From contig JAPMTR010000075.1 of the NCBI GenBank assembly GCA_026552975.1, positions 1 to 57,854 of the forward strand: a DNA stretch of 57,854 bases, given 5' to 3'. A model generated the notes under the pieces. The model was not told the DNA's origin, did no database searches, and saw nothing but the letters and a program-made list of their open reading frames with translations. Source of the stretch: Candidatus Methanoperedens sp. (GTDB taxonomy: Archaea; Halobacteriota; Methanosarcinia; Methanosarcinales; Methanoperedenaceae). Both the position numbers and the translations under genes were made by a program. This document shows, piece after piece, positions 1 to 9,100 of the stretch. The first letter of the stretch is position 1. Each line of letters begins with the position of its first letter.

Positions 1-33
1 GAAACAACAAAAATGCAAAAGTTAAGTGGCAAT

Positions 34-462
34 TTACGACTGAAGATGCGAGGATAAAGTTAACCAGACTTTATCCGACTTTTGAAAGTTGACGTGACAG
101 TAGTCTTCTATCTTCACCTGGGTTTGCCAGCTTGCACCATTTGTCATATCATCCAGATATTTTTCAAGATCTGATAGCAAGACTATTTTTGCAGGATCTA
201 TAATGCTGTTTAAATATTCTGGATCAATAAGCCTTCCGCGTGCCTGTTTTATGAGCCAGTAAAATACATTCTCAGTTAAATTATAATCTGTCTTTAATCC
301 ATCAATAAGGCCATTCACAGCCGCGGGATCTTTTGTCATTATGTCTATCAGATCTATTATTTCACGCATGGCTGCGCTAAAATTCCCGTTATGCTTTTGG
401 ACAAGGGGCTCCAGCTTTTTTAGATGTATATTTTCAAGAGAAATGTTTTTTCTTACTGACAT
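34..462 (-). CDS. Putative ribbon-helix-helix-type regulator
   Basis: A 142-residue soluble protein. The first 40 residues (MSVRKNISLENIHLKKLEPL, then a segment ending GNFSAAMREII) look like a ribbon-helix-helix DNA-binding unit: a short beta strand followed by two helices. The remaining 100 residues are helical and I do not recognise them. The frame extends to a GTG at 498, but I prefer the ATG at 462 because AAAGGA lies seven bases before it and the DNA-binding unit starts there. The gene stands alone, divergent from the small membrane protein at 783. A transcription-regulator role is inferred from the N-terminus only; no ligand domain is evident. Confidence 0.6.
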   Translation of the reverse strand: MSVRKNISLENIHLKKLEPLVQKHNGNFSAAMREIIDLIDIMTKDPAAVNGLIDGLKTDYNLTENVFYWLIKQARGRLIDPEYLNSIIDPAKIVLLSDLEKYLDDMTNGASWQTQVKIEDYCHVNFQKSDKVWLTLSSHLQS

Positions 463-498
463 AGAGACGTCCTTTGGCCAACAATATCTATGGTTCAC

Positions 499-782
499 CT
501 GAATATAAACAAAGTTGTGAACTATGTGTGAATCGTAAACGTGTGAAGAACATTTTTACTATTTAAAGGTATATTATAACTTATTTTAGCTATTTTTTTG
601 TTATTTTAAGTTTAAAACAAATAAAAAATAATAATTTTCTCTCTTTTTTAGTTTTAGATGAAAATTTAACTATAAATACAATATAAACGTTTTATATTAT
701 TTAATTGTATTATATTACACGACACACGTTTTCACAAATCCGGTTTTATCCTTGAGAACACATAACATAAAATGATAATGAA
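499..782. other. AT-rich divergent intergenic region
   Basis: This 284-base stretch between two divergent genes has no convincing open frame. It is very AT-rich, with several TATA-like runs (for example around 565-580 and 690-710), as expected for back-to-back archaeal promoters. I see no RNA gene or clear repeat in it. Confidence 0.5.
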
Positions 783-971
783 ATGGTTTCCAAAAATGTT
801 ACTCTATTAAGTTTCTTGCTTCCTATTGCAATGGTGATAGGGACAAGTATAGCAATTGAATTCTATCAGGGATCAAAGTTCATAGTATTAGCCATTTTTG
901 GATTAGGGGGGATTTTGTTATGTGGATATGTTATCGTCCTCAAGTCAGAGAAACACAGGGTCGTTAGATAG
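783..971 (+). CDS. Small two-helix membrane protein
   Basis: A 62-residue protein made almost entirely of two hydrophobic segments (about residues 7-26 and 33-52) with a short basic tail (KSEKHRVVR). The positive residues at the tail suggest that the C-terminus is cytoplasmic. No strong ribosome binding site precedes the ATG, so the message may be leaderless or weakly translated. No family is recognised. It lies 66 bases before lysA on the same strand, but nothing links the two functionally. Confidence 0.45.
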   Translation: MVSKNVTLLSFLLPIAMVIGTSIAIEFYQGSKFIVLAIFGLGGILLCGYVIVLKSEKHRVVR

Positions 972-1037
972 AAGTTAATTCCTTTTGACGGGAAAGGAAA
1001 ACTGAAGAAATCAGAAAGGAAAACTGAAAACTATAAT

Positions 1038-2345
1038 ATGAATTCCGTCCATTGTGCGCTCATGTTCACAATAGCGGATCATCTTGAGATAAGGAACGAT
1101 CATCTTATAATTGGCAACGTAGATACCATTTCACTTGCAGAAGAATTCGAAACTCCATTATATGTCACCAATGAATCACGTGTCATTAAGAATTTTTCGG
1201 CTTACAGGGAGGCTTTTCCAGAAGCTGACATTTATTACGCCGCCAAAGCTAACGGTAGCTTTGCGATCCTGAGGATACTTGCACGCCAGGGTGCTGGAGC
1301 TGATGTTTTTAGCTATGGGGAGCTATATATGGCGCTTCTTGCGGGAATACCCCGCGAGAAAATATTGTTCAACGGCAATTCCAAGACAAATTTTGAATTA
1401 GAAAAAGCTGTTGAACTTAGTGTCAAAGTATCCGTGGATTCACTCGATGAACTCCATACCCTTTCAAACCTGGCGCACGAAGCCGGAAAGAATGTTGAGA
1501 TCGCATTTCGCGTAAATCCAGACGTTTCGCCAAAAACTCATCCAAAGATCTCAACAGGATTGCGCTCCTCAAAATTCGGTATTCCTTCTGATGAAGTAGT
1601 AAGCGCATATAATGAAGCAGCAGGACTTCCCGGAATAACTCCAGCCGGGATACACTGTCATATAGGCTCGCAGATACTTGAAACAACTTCGTTCAATGAA
1701 GCTGCGCATAAAATGATGGATCTTGTAGAAAAAGTGACTAAAATAGGCATTGATCTTAAGTTCGTGGACATGGGCTCAGGTCTTGGCATCCCATATACAA
1801 AAGATGAAGGACATGCTCCCACCCCGAAAGACCATGCAAAAGCTATTGTTCCAGTTTTTAAGGAAAAGACAAAAGAACTTGGCATATCGCCAAAACTTAT
1901 TCTAGAGCCCGGGCGCTACATAGTAGCCGATACGACCATCCTCCTGACGCGTGTTAACACTATGAAAAAGGCCTCAAAGAATTTTGTTGGTGTGGATGCA
2001 GGTTTTAATCTTCTTGTACGTCCTACGATGTATGACTCATATCATTATGCCGTCGTTGCCAATAAAGCAGCGTCTTTTGCGCAAGAGACTTATACTATTG
2101 TGGGTCCGATATGCGAAACAGGCGACATATTCGCAAAGGATAGATTGCTTCCACATATTGAAAAGGGGGATATCATCGCACTTCTTGATGCCGGAGCTTA
2201 TGGATTCAGCATGAGCAGCCAGTATAACGGAAGACCAAGGTGTGCTGAAGTACTGGTAAATGATGGAAAGGCGGATATTATAAGGACACGTGAGGACATC
2301 CAGGATTTGATGGGAAGGCAGGTGCTTCCATCAAGGTTGATGTAA
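1038..2345 (+). CDS. lysA: Diaminopimelate decarboxylase
   Basis: A PLP-dependent fold-type III decarboxylase that converts meso-diaminopimelate to L-lysine, the last step of the DAP route. At 435 residues it is of normal length. The PLP lysine lies in YYAAKANGS (about K70). The glycine-rich phosphate-binding stretch MGSGLGIPY, the EPGRYIVA loop and the CETGD motif carrying the active-site Cys are all present, as is the C-terminal GAYGFSMSSQYN segment. A second ATG eight codons in (MFTIADHLEIR) would match the usual archaeal start about as well, so the N-terminus is uncertain by eight residues. The next gene, argG, is convergent, with a GACAGGAT-type inverted repeat between them. An aspartate kinase lies 31 kb away. 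Confidence 0.95.
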   Translation: MNSVHCALMFTIADHLEIRNDHLIIGNVDTISLAEEFETPLYVTNESRVIKNFSAYREAFPEADIYYAAKANGSFAILRILARQGAGADVFSYGELYMALLAGIPREKILFNGNSKTNFELEKAVELSVKVSVDSLDELHTLSNLAHEAGKNVEIAFRVNPDVSPKTHPKISTGLRSSKFGIPSDEVVSAYNEAAGLPGITPAGIHCHIGSQILETTSFNEAAHKMMDLVEKVTKIGIDLKFVDMGSGLGIPYTKDEGHAPTPKDHAKAIVPVFKEKTKELGISPKLILEPGRYIVADTTILLTRVNTMKKASKNFVGVDAGFNLLVRPTMYDSYHYAVVANKAASFAQETYTIVGPICETGDIFAKDRLLPHIEKGDIIALLDAGAYGFSMSSQYNGRPRCAEVLVNDGKADIIRTREDIQDLMGRQVLPSRLM

Positions 2346-2372
2346 TATTAATCTGGTGTTTGTTTATATTTC

Positions 2373-2434
2373 AGACAGGATAGACAGGATTTACCTGATT
2401 AAAAATCATATCCTGTCGATCTTGTTCATCCAGT
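2373..2434. repeat. Imperfect inverted repeat of GACAGGAT units
   Basis: Between the convergent ends of lysA and argG lie two 27-base arms (2373-2399 and 2408-2434), each made of three roughly 9-base units resembling RACAGGAT, facing each other across a short A-rich loop. The RNA of either strand would fold into a long imperfect hairpin. Units of this kind recur as dispersed intergenic elements in many microbial genomes. A fragment of the same type (AACAGGATTTTACAGGAT) sits at about 12247-12264, over the end of the PHP gene. It probably works as a bidirectional 3'-end or insulating element; that role is inferred. Confidence 0.6.
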
Positions 2435-2435
2435 C

Positions 2436-3614
2436 TTAAAGTTCCATTTTATTAAACATCCGCGCCTGGAAGCCGTGATATTTGCAATACCCTTCCGCAT
2501 CCTTCTGGTCTATAGTCTTGCTGTCAAATGATGAGAAGTCAGATGAGTATAAACCATACTGTGAATTCCTGGCTATGATCCTGGCATTTCCTTTGAAAAG
2601 TTTCACTTTGACGCTGCCTGTTACTCTTTCCTGACTCTTATCAATAAAAGCGTTCAGATCCGCATACAACGGTTCATCCACAAGACCTTTATATGCAAGC
2701 TCGCTCCAGGTCTCATCAACTACAGACTTGAAACGCAATTCATCCCTTGTCAATACAAGTTTTTCAAGGTCTTTGTGCGCCATCAATAGAATGGTCGCTG
2801 CCGGATGTTCATAGTTCTCCCGAGCCTTTAGACCAAGAACCCTGTCCTCGATCATATCAGTGCGCCCAACTCCGTGTGATCCTCCTATCCTGTTAAGCTC
2901 CTGGATCAATGGTACACCAGCCATCTTTTCACCATTCAATGAAACTGGAACCCCATTCTCAAAGCCAATATCAATGATCTGGGCGGTATCTGGCGCATTT
3001 TCAGGAGAGACCGTCCATTCGAATATCTCCTCAGGAGGGATGAAATCAGGTTCTTCAAGACGACCGCCTTCTATGCTTCGGCTCCAGATATTCTCATCCA
3101 CGCTCCATGGTTTTGACTTTGTTGCAGCAACCGGTATCCCGTGTTCCTTCGCATATTCCATTTCCCATTCCCTTGTAAGGTTCATATCTCTCATGGGAGC
3201 AAAAACATCAAGGGTGGTACTTCTAAAAACTACTTCAAATCTTAACTGGTCGTTGCCTTTACCTGTACAGCCATGGGCAAGAGCCTGTGCTTTTTCTTTT
3301 TTTGCGATCTCTACGACCTTTTTCGCTATCAATGGGCGTGCTATCGATGTGCCAAGCACATATCCTTCATAGCTGCCATTGGCTTTGATCAATGGAAAAA
3401 TGTAATCTTTCACGAATTCATCTTTAGCATCGATAGTATAATGTTTCTGGCTTATTTTTTCAGCCTTTTTCCCGGCCTGAAATATTTCTTTTTCCGGCTG
3501 TCCTACATCTACCGTTACTGTAATCGCATAATCGCAACCATAATGTTCTTTTAAGAGCGGGATGCACACTGAGGTGTCAAGCCCGCCCGAATAAGCAAGT
3601 ACTACTTTCTTCAT
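2436..3614 (-). CDS. argG: Argininosuccinate synthase
   Basis: ATP-dependent ligation of citrulline and aspartate to argininosuccinate in arginine synthesis. The 392-residue length is typical. The N-terminal PP-loop of the N-type ATP pyrophosphatase fold, [10 protein letters not shown] (residues 7-16), is intact. Downstream the family blocks [26 protein letters not shown] and [18 protein letters not shown] are all visible. The start at [11 protein letters not shown] is the conserved family start. It is monocistronic here, convergent with lysA and with the HicAB pair behind its promoter. Confidence 0.97.
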   Translation of the reverse strand: MKKVVLAYSGGLDTSVCIPLLKEHYGCDYAITVTVDVGQPEKEIFQAGKKAEKISQKHYTIDAKDEFVKDYIFPLIKANGSYEGYVLGTSIARPLIAKKVVEIAKKEKAQALAHGCTGKGNDQLRFEVVFRSTTLDVFAPMRDMNLTREWEMEYAKEHGIPVAATKSKPWSVDENIWSRSIEGGRLEEPDFIPPEEIFEWTVSPENAPDTAQIIDIGFENGVPVSLNGEKMAGVPLIQELNRIGGSHGVGRTDMIEDRVLGLKARENYEHPAATILLMAHKDLEKLVLTRDELRFKSVVDETWSELAYKGLVDEPLYADLNAFIDKSQERVTGSVKVKLFKGNARIIARNSQYGLYSSDFSSFDSKTIDQKDAEGYCKYHGFQARMFNKMEL

Positions 3615-3689
3615 GGGGATGGTTTAATAGTGGGGGACGATTAATAGTTTTTGTAGGGGAAAAGATTTAGGGGAAAATCGATAATGTTA

Positions 3690-3923
3690 TCACAGTTTCT
3701 TCAAATACTCAGAGTATTCTTCAACACTTAGTTCTATTTCCCTTAGAATTTCTTTTATTAGCGGACGTGCTAAATCTCTACCGGGATGATGCGGCACACT
3801 GGTCGTTCTTCCGTCAGGATGCCTGTAAAAAACATGACTCCATTTTTGACGAATTCTCTCAAAACCAAGCTTGAACAACAACTTTTCCATTTTTCTGGCA
3901 TCGATTATCGCAAGCCGACTCAA
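3690..3923 (-). CDS. hicA: HicA-family toxin (mRNA interferase)
   Basis: A 77-residue dsRBD-like toxin that cleaves mRNA on ribosomes. The family signature SHVFYRHPDGRTTSVPHH, with the catalytic His of the SH pair, is present, followed by the C-terminal IKEILREIELSVEEY helix. The start is a TTG overlapping the TGA of hicB (TTGA), with GAGGTGAG just upstream, so translation is probably coupled to the antitoxin. One oddity is that the residue before SHV is Trp (QKWSHV) where the family nearly always has Gly (QKGSHV); this could weaken the fold or the toxin. The antitoxin-first order is one of the known hic arrangements. Confidence 0.85.
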   Translation of the reverse strand: MSRLAIIDARKMEKLLFKLGFERIRQKWSHVFYRHPDGRTTSVPHHPGRDLARPLIKEILREIELSVEEYSEYLKKL

Positions 3924-4141
3924 ACACTCACCTCAACTTGTTGAATTCCGACAAATTGGGGTAAAAATTGCCTATTCTCAGGCTCCATTTCTTCCAGACA
4001 CAGTTCCAAGACTTCTATAAGATTATCTTGAAGCTCATCTAAAGTCTCTGCCTGAGTATGGGCCCCAGGAATTCCGGGGACTATAGCTACATACAAACCA
4101 GTTTCCGGATCTTTTTCAATATACGCTGTTATTGTTGGCAT
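3920..4141 (-). CDS. hicB: HicB-family antitoxin
   Basis: A 73-residue partial RNase H-like antitoxin. The N-terminus MPTITAYIEKDPETGLYVAIVPGIPGAHT is the standard HicB pattern (beta hairpin, then GLY-V...PGIPGxxTxxxTxDE), followed by the ETLDELQDNLIEVLELCLEE helix. There is no C-terminal DNA-binding domain, so this is the short HicB class. It binds and blocks HicA, whose gene overlaps its stop codon by four bases. The two form a stand-alone toxin-antitoxin unit between argG and the EEP-fold gene. Confidence 0.88.
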   Translation of the reverse strand: MPTITAYIEKDPETGLYVAIVPGIPGAHTQAETLDELQDNLIEVLELCLEEMEPENRQFLPQFVGIQQVEVSV

Positions 4142-4306
4142 TTGTAAACCTCGATAATTTAAATAATTTTTTTTAGTATAATGTATTACAGAGACAAATG
4201 AGTATATAGTTTTCAGTAAAGTTACGGTTATTATATCTTATCAATGATATTGTCCATTTTTTCATATTCACCAAGATATAAATAAGAGTTCTCTCTTCCT
4301 AGACCT

Positions 4307-5002
4307 ATGAAAATAGTAACCTGGAATGCACATATGGGATTTAGAAATAAACAAAAAGACTTAGTAGAGCGACTTAACCCTGACATTGCTTTCATACAGG
4401 AGTGTGAAGACCCTGATAAATATCCTGGTGCGTTTCCAGATTCATTATTTCCATTCAGGCTCTGGAAAGGTGACAATAAAGACAAAGGAATAGCTGTATT
4501 TTCTAAATATAAAATTACAGAAATTGAGGATAAAAGTCCTTCATCGAAGTTCTTTCTCCCTGTCGAAATAAATGGCATGTTTTTCATTGGTATTTGGGCT
4601 GTGAATGACAGGGATTACCCTCAAAATCGTTATATAGGGCAGGTCTGGAATATCATAAACCAATATAAGGAACTGTTAAATAATGAAATAATTATATTAG
4701 GTGATTTTAATTGGAATATATTCTGGGATAATAAACAATGGTCTACTCTTATAGCAGACTTTCGGGATGTTAATGCCATGCTCAATAAAGTCGATATCGT
4801 GAGTGTTTATCATAATTATTTGAAAGAAGATTTTGGAAGAGAAACAAATCCGACATATTTCCATCTTTTTAATGAGAAGAAACCATTTCATACTGACTAT
4901 ATATATTTAAAGAAAAATACACTTGATTCCATAAAAGATTTTTCTGTTGGTAAATATAAAGAATGGGATAGCGATCACATGCCTTTGTTCGTGGAAATGT
5001 GA
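4307..5002 (+). CDS. Endonuclease/exonuclease/phosphatase-fold hydrolase
   Basis: A 231-residue member of the metal-dependent DNase I-like (EEP) superfamily. The N-terminal Asn/Glu metal site is seen as MKIVTWNAHMGF and PDIAFIQECE. The central catalytic Asp/Asn motif GDFNWN sits at about residues 130-135 and the C-terminal metal-binding motif is SDHMPL. The substrate could be DNA, phosphodiesters or phosphoinositide-like lipids; nothing here decides it. ATATAAATA at about 4275-4283 is placed for transcription starting almost at the ATG, so the message is probably leaderless. The gene sits in a toxin-antitoxin and mobile-element neighbourhood, so a defence or accessory role is possible but not shown. 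Confidence 0.8.
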   Translation: MKIVTWNAHMGFRNKQKDLVERLNPDIAFIQECEDPDKYPGAFPDSLFPFRLWKGDNKDKGIAVFSKYKITEIEDKSPSSKFFLPVEINGMFFIGIWAVNDRDYPQNRYIGQVWNIINQYKELLNNEIIILGDFNWNIFWDNKQWSTLIADFRDVNAMLNKVDIVSVYHNYLKEDFGRETNPTYFHLFNEKKPFHTDYIYLKKNTLDSIKDFSVGKYKEWDSDHMPLFVEM

Positions 5003-5003
5003 A

Positions 5004-5177
5004 CTACCCACCCTTTCGGGCTGGAGCTTCCTCCTTCATCGCTTCTCCATTGAGATTGCTTAGACATGCTTGAATTCCCGTAGTTCCTACGGTACTAATC
5101 GATCTTTTTAAGATATTAATTGCGCCGTTATGATCTCTATCCAGAACAAGACCACAGAAGGGACAATTATGTACCCT
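5004..5177 (-). pseudogene. C-terminal remnant of TnpB (IS200/IS605 OrfB)
   Basis: The frame ends in the classic TnpB tail: a zinc-ribbon half CPFCG, then LDRDHNGAINIL carrying the last RuvC Asp, then GTTGIQACL and the EAMKEEAPARKGG end. Full TnpB is about 370-400 residues; only some 55-60 are left. Upstream the frame loses similarity and runs into the vapC coding region, so the rest was deleted or the fragment was captured behind vapC. It cannot be active. The natural stop is kept and lies two bases from the convergent EEP gene. A guide (omega) RNA usually overlaps this 3' end, but no cognate nuclease remains here. Confidence 0.8.
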
Positions 5178-5187
5178 CCTGAAATTT

Positions 5188-5583
5188 TTAATAACTCTCC
5201 ACAGCCAGCCCCGGAACTTTAAAGAAATGCCTGACATTCCTTGTGAGAAGAGTCTCCCCATGAGTAAGAGCAATACTCGCTATCAACAGGTCAAAATCCC
5301 CTATTTCATTTCCATTTCTTTTCAGATCAATCGAAAGTTTCCCAAATGTTTCACTTGCCGCGATAGAAAATTCCAGAATGTCAAGTGTATCGAGCAAATG
5401 CCTGACATCCTTAGCTTCCTGCACTGGTTTTGAACAGTTATAAGCGCCTTTGAAAAGCTCGGATGCATTCAATGCCGTTGTGGTCAACCGGTCTCCATCT
5501 GCTGTTAATTCTTCAAGCTTTCTTTCAGCATCCGATTTTCTGCGAAGCAGGTCTATTATGAAATCAGTGTCAAGACAGGTCAT
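5188..5583 (-). CDS. VapC-type PIN-domain toxin
   Basis: A 131-residue PIN ribonuclease, probably acting on tRNA or rRNA as other VapC toxins do. Acidic metal ligands are seen at the N-terminal MTCLDTDFIIDLL (D5, D7), in NASELFKGA (Glu) and in EIGDFDLLIASIA (two Asp). TLLTRNVRHF is the usual fourth conserved block. The start ATG overlaps the TAA of the antitoxin gene (TAATG), so translation is coupled. The C-terminus (VPGLAVESY) is complete although a TnpB remnant begins right after it. Confidence 0.88.
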   Translation of the reverse strand: MTCLDTDFIIDLLRRKSDAERKLEELTADGDRLTTTALNASELFKGAYNCSKPVQEAKDVRHLLDTLDILEFSIAASETFGKLSIDLKRNGNEIGDFDLLIASIALTHGETLLTRNVRHFFKVPGLAVESY

Positions 5584-5804
5584 TATAATTCAATTTCCCG
5601 CAGCTTTGCTTTTCTTGTTTCCAGCATTGCTTTTTCAATATTATCCGTAAGTTCGGTTTTTGGTTTCAAGGAACGTATAAAATCAAGTGTATTCTTTTTT
5701 CGGGTTAATTTCAATATGATATCTGTGAAGCTATCATTGGAGGTTTTCTTAGCTTTTAATCTTTCATAAGCATCAAGTGAAATTGTTATGGTTTTTGTTG
5801 CCAT
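5583..5804 (-). CDS. VapB-type antitoxin (DUF217-like)
   Basis: A 73-residue antitoxin beginning MATKTITISLDAYERLKAKK, a short beta strand and helix typical of the archaeal DUF217/VapB group, with SFTDIILKLTRKKNTLDFI in the middle and a charged helical tail. The open frame runs on to 6146, but the upstream part overlaps the SNF2 gene in antisense and has no family character, so I choose the ATG at 5804. The gene is directly followed by and coupled to the PIN toxin. A short inverted repeat upstream (5816-5831) is a likely autoregulatory operator. Confidence 0.82.
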   Translation of the reverse strand: MATKTITISLDAYERLKAKKTSNDSFTDIILKLTRKKNTLDFIRSLKPKTELTDNIEKAMLETRKAKLREIEL

Positions 5805-5815
5805 ATTATCAGTGT

Positions 5816-5831
5816 ATGTGCATGTACACAT
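5816..5831. promoter_or_regulatory. Inverted repeat upstream of vapB
   Basis: ATGTG (5816-5820), six bases, then CACAT (5827-5831), 12 bases before the antitoxin ATG. The surrounding TGTATGTGCATGTACACA extends the symmetry imperfectly. Antitoxins of this class commonly repress their own operon through such sites; here that is inference. Confidence 0.4.
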
Positions 5832-5967
5832 ATAATTCTTGCCGTTGAATATAACCGCACAGAGGTAGATTGATAGCAATACCATTTCACCATCAGATGG
5901 CTGTAAGCATGCCTGAGAAATAATCCAAACATTTATTACAATATACCAAAGAGAAGACTTATTCTTA

Positions 5968-8900
5968 ATGATAGTCTTACATGGGACATGGAAACCGCCT
6001 GAGCAAATACAGGAACGCGGTAACTTCTTTTTATGGGGTGAGTCTTCAACTTCGATCCAGGAAAAACGAAAAGGCCGCAGTCCGACAAAGATCGTGCGAC
6101 CCCATCCCTTCCAGGCATCGCATGATGATCTTATCAGGATCATCAATTCCTTTGATCAAAGCAACATAAGCAAAAAATCGCTGCTGGAGAAAACATTCAT
6201 ACAACTTCCCTCATACCAGGATGCACCGCAGGCATCCCCTGATCTTATCCGTGATGATGAGTTCGAAAATAGGATGGAAAAAGTTATCCTGTCATCATGG
6301 CAATTAGACGGTTTAAGCATCCCACCAGAAGAAGCTGTTGCGCTGCTTACCTCAATTTCCGGTTTCTGGACAGGATTTGACGATTTTGCCATAGGGTCTG
6401 ATTTCACGTTCTGGAGCAAAGTCTCAAAATTCGCAATGGAACTTCTCTCAAAACAGCATTTCGTTCCAGGGATTGTTGAGTCCAAAACCAATAACCAAAA
6501 ATTTGCCAGGTGGCAGTATGTTCTCAATGACCAGGACGATCTGACGCGAATGTCAATGCTTGCCACAGGAATGCCGCCAATATGCAGATCCCTTGATCAG
6601 AACAAACTGTCCCACCCCGAAGCTTATCTGTCTGATTTCGTAAATACCGCAGTGGATAGCAGCATCCGCAAATGGATGTCCCTTTCTGAACTAAGTTCAA
6701 AGACAACCGGCCTCACATCAGCCTGGCTTGAATCTCTTGCAACTGGCGCACCCATAAAAACACATGCCAGTGGATTAAAAAGCCTGTCAGAAGGAATTAA
6801 ATCATGGAGTGAACCAATTCATGAGATCCATACATCGGGATTTCGAACATGTTTCCGGCTTGAAGCGCCGCTTTTGGAATCGGATGAAGGCTGGAGCCTT
6901 CGATATTTCCTCCAGGCATCAGATGATCCAAGTCTTCTTGTTCCTGCAGGGGATGTCTGGAAAGAATCCGGTGATTCTCTACAATTCCTGACGCGAAAAT
7001 TTGACCATCCTCAGGAAAAGATGCTGGCTGACCTGGGAAAAGCCTCAAAATTATTCACCCCGATCGAGGACAGCCTCAATAGCGCAACGCCTGTTGCCGC
7101 GCACCTTGACACGAAACATGCCTATGCATTTCTAAAAGAAGCAGCGCCTTTACTTTCCGAAAGCGGCTTTGGGGTACTCATTCCTCCCTGGTGGAATAAA
7201 GGCGCAAAAACGCAGCTCGGGATCAAATTGAACGTAAGACCAAAACCTGAGCCAAAGGCGCGTAGAGGAATATTTGGTTTTGATTCGTTAGTCAATTACA
7301 ACTGGCAGCTTGCACTTGGCGGCGAAGCGATCAGCGAAGAGGAATTCAGGTATCTCTCAAGCCTCAAAGAGCCACTTGTCCGAATACGGGGACAATGGGT
7401 GGAATTGAAAAAAGAGGAAATAGATACTGCCATCAAATTCTTCAAATCAAAAAATTCAGGCGAAATAAAACTGGGTGAGGCAATGAAGCTCGGTATGATC
7501 CAGGGCGAATCGCAAACAGGTCTTCCCGTAACAGGATTTGAGGCGCAAGGGAAACTGTCATCCTTATTTGACCAATTATCAGGCAAAAAGAAGATAAAAG
7601 AACAGCAGCAGCCCGAAAGTTTTATGGGAGAGCTTCGTCCTTACCAGGTAAAAGGATTTTCATGGCTTGCATTCCTGCGGCAATACGGGATCGGGGCATG
7701 TCTTGCTGATGATATGGGGCTTGGAAAGACTATTCAGCTCCTTGCTTTATTATTAATGGACAAAGAAGAAAAGGAGAGGAATGATAGTAATGTCAAGCCA
7801 GTTCTTCTCATTTGTCCCACCTCAGTTGTCGGGAACTGGCAGCGCGAAGCAAAAAAGTTTGCCCCATCGCTTCGTGTCCTTGTGCATCACGGCATAAGCC
7901 GCAAGAAAAAAGAATTCCTGGACGAAGTTCCAAATTACGATCTTGTGATTAGCACGTATGCGCTCACATACAGGGATGAGGATATCCTTGACAAAGTTGA
8001 GTGGAATGGAGTAGTCCTGGATGAAGCCCAGAATATCAAGAATTCCTCGACCAAACAATCACAGGCTGTCAGAAGGATACAGGCTGATTATCGCATAGCT
8101 CTAACAGGAACTCCTGTTGAGAACCGACTGAGCGAACTCTGGTCGATCATGGAGTTCCTGAATCCCGGATATCTTGGCTCTGCCACCGGTTTCAGGAGGT
8201 CTTTTGCCCTTCCGATCGAGCGTTATAATAATAAAGAGGCGGGTATACAATTGCGCACCATTGTCACGCCATTTGTTCTTCGCCGCCTGAAAACAGATAC
8301 AACCATCATAAAAGACCTGCCAGATAAGATCGAGGTCAAAGAACATTGCAATCTCACAAAAGAGCAGGCCACACTCTATGAAGCTGTTGTCAACGATATG
8401 CTAAGGAAAATAAATGAAACCGAAGGTATAGAACGAAAAGGCGCTATCCTCTCGGCCCTTGTGAGGCTAAAGCAGGTATGTAACCACCCAGCGCATTTTC
8501 TTGATGATGGCTCATCGCTTCCTGACCGCTCAGGCAAGTTGAACCGCATTACCGAGATGCTTGAAGAAGCACTTGCCGAAGGCGATTCAGCGCTTATATT
8601 CACTCAGTTCGCCCAGATGGGGAACATGCTAAAGGCGCATTTCCAGAAAGTGTTCGGGCAGGAGGTAATGTTTTTGCACGGCGGGGTGAGCCAGAAGCAC
8701 AGAGATCAGATGGTGATTCGTTTTTCTGAAAAGAACGGCCCCCGGATATTTATTCTTTCGCTCAAAGCTGGCGGAGTGGGTCTTAACCTCACGCGGGCAA
8801 ACCATGTGTTCCACTTTGACCGCTGGTGGAATCCTGCTGTCGAGAACCAGGCCACAGACCGTGCCTTCAGGATCGGGCAGACAAAGAACGTGCAGGTTCA

Positions 8901-9072
8901 CAAGTTCATCTGCGACGGGACGCTTGAGGAAAGGATCGATGAGATGATAGAAACCAAGAAAGAGCTTGCAGAGAACATCATAGGCACAGGAGAAGGATGG
9001 CTGACCGAAATGAGTACCGATCAGTTAAAAGACCTGTTCACGCTGAGGCGTGAGGCGGTCAGATATGAATAA
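5968..9072 (+). CDS. SNF2/RapA-type DEAD-like helicase
   Basis: A 1034-residue Swi2/Snf2 ATPase. The N-terminal 500 residues are the helicase-associated region typical of the bacterial/archaeal SNF2 proteins that travel with SWIM zinc fingers. The motor starts at about residue 545. Walker A is DDMGLGKTIQLL (about 580), motif II is DEAQ (about 684), motif III is LTGTPVENRLSELWS, and the C-terminal lobe has GGVGLNLTRANHVFHFD, RWWNPAVENQATDRAFRIGQ (about 955-972) and VHKFICDGTLEERI. It should translocate on double-stranded DNA and remodel protein-DNA complexes. The SWIM protein gene follows after 28 bases, so the two are probably co-transcribed partners in repair or transcription. Confidence 0.93.
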   Translation: MIVLHGTWKPPEQIQERGNFFLWGESSTSIQEKRKGRSPTKIVRPHPFQASHDDLIRIINSFDQSNISKKSLLEKTFIQLPSYQDAPQASPDLIRDDEFENRMEKVILSSWQLDGLSIPPEEAVALLTSISGFWTGFDDFAIGSDFTFWSKVSKFAMELLSKQHFVPGIVESKTNNQKFARWQYVLNDQDDLTRMSMLATGMPPICRSLDQNKLSHPEAYLSDFVNTAVDSSIRKWMSLSELSSKTTGLTSAWLESLATGAPIKTHASGLKSLSEGIKSWSEPIHEIHTSGFRTCFRLEAPLLESDEGWSLRYFLQASDDPSLLVPAGDVWKESGDSLQFLTRKFDHPQEKMLADLGKASKLFTPIEDSLNSATPVAAHLDTKHAYAFLKEAAPLLSESGFGVLIPPWWNKGAKTQLGIKLNVRPKPEPKARRGIFGFDSLVNYNWQLALGGEAISEEEFRYLSSLKEPLVRIRGQWVELKKEEIDTAIKFFKSKNSGEIKLGEAMKLGMIQGESQTGLPVTGFEAQGKLSSLFDQLSGKKKIKEQQQPESFMGELRPYQVKGFSWLAFLRQYGIGACLADDMGLGKTIQLLALLLMDKEEKERNDSNVKPVLLICPTSVVGNWQREAKKFAPSLRVLVHHGISRKKKEFLDEVPNYDLVISTYALTYRDEDILDKVEWNGVVLDEAQNIKNSSTKQSQAVRRIQADYRIALTGTPVENRLSELWSIMEFLNPGYLGSATGFRRSFALPIERYNNKEAGIQLRTIVTPFVLRRLKTDTTIIKDLPDKIEVKEHCNLTKEQATLYEAVVNDMLRKINETEGIERKGAILSALVRLKQVCNHPAHFLDDGSSLPDRSGKLNRITEMLEEALAEGDSALIFTQFAQMGNMLKAHFQKVFGQEVMFLHGGVSQKHRDQMVIRFSEKNGPRIFILSLKAGGVGLNLTRANHVFHFDRWWNPAVENQATDRAFRIGQTKNVQVHKFICDGTLEERIDEMIETKKELAENIIGTGEGWLTEMSTDQLKDLFTLRREAVRYE

Positions 9073-9100
9073 TATGGATAATAAGGGCAGGGAGGGCTAA

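Noticed and set aside
5805-6146. N-terminal extension of the VapB antitoxin
   Set aside because: The longer frame is antisense to the SNF2 start and has no family-like residues; the family begins at MATKTITISLDAY.
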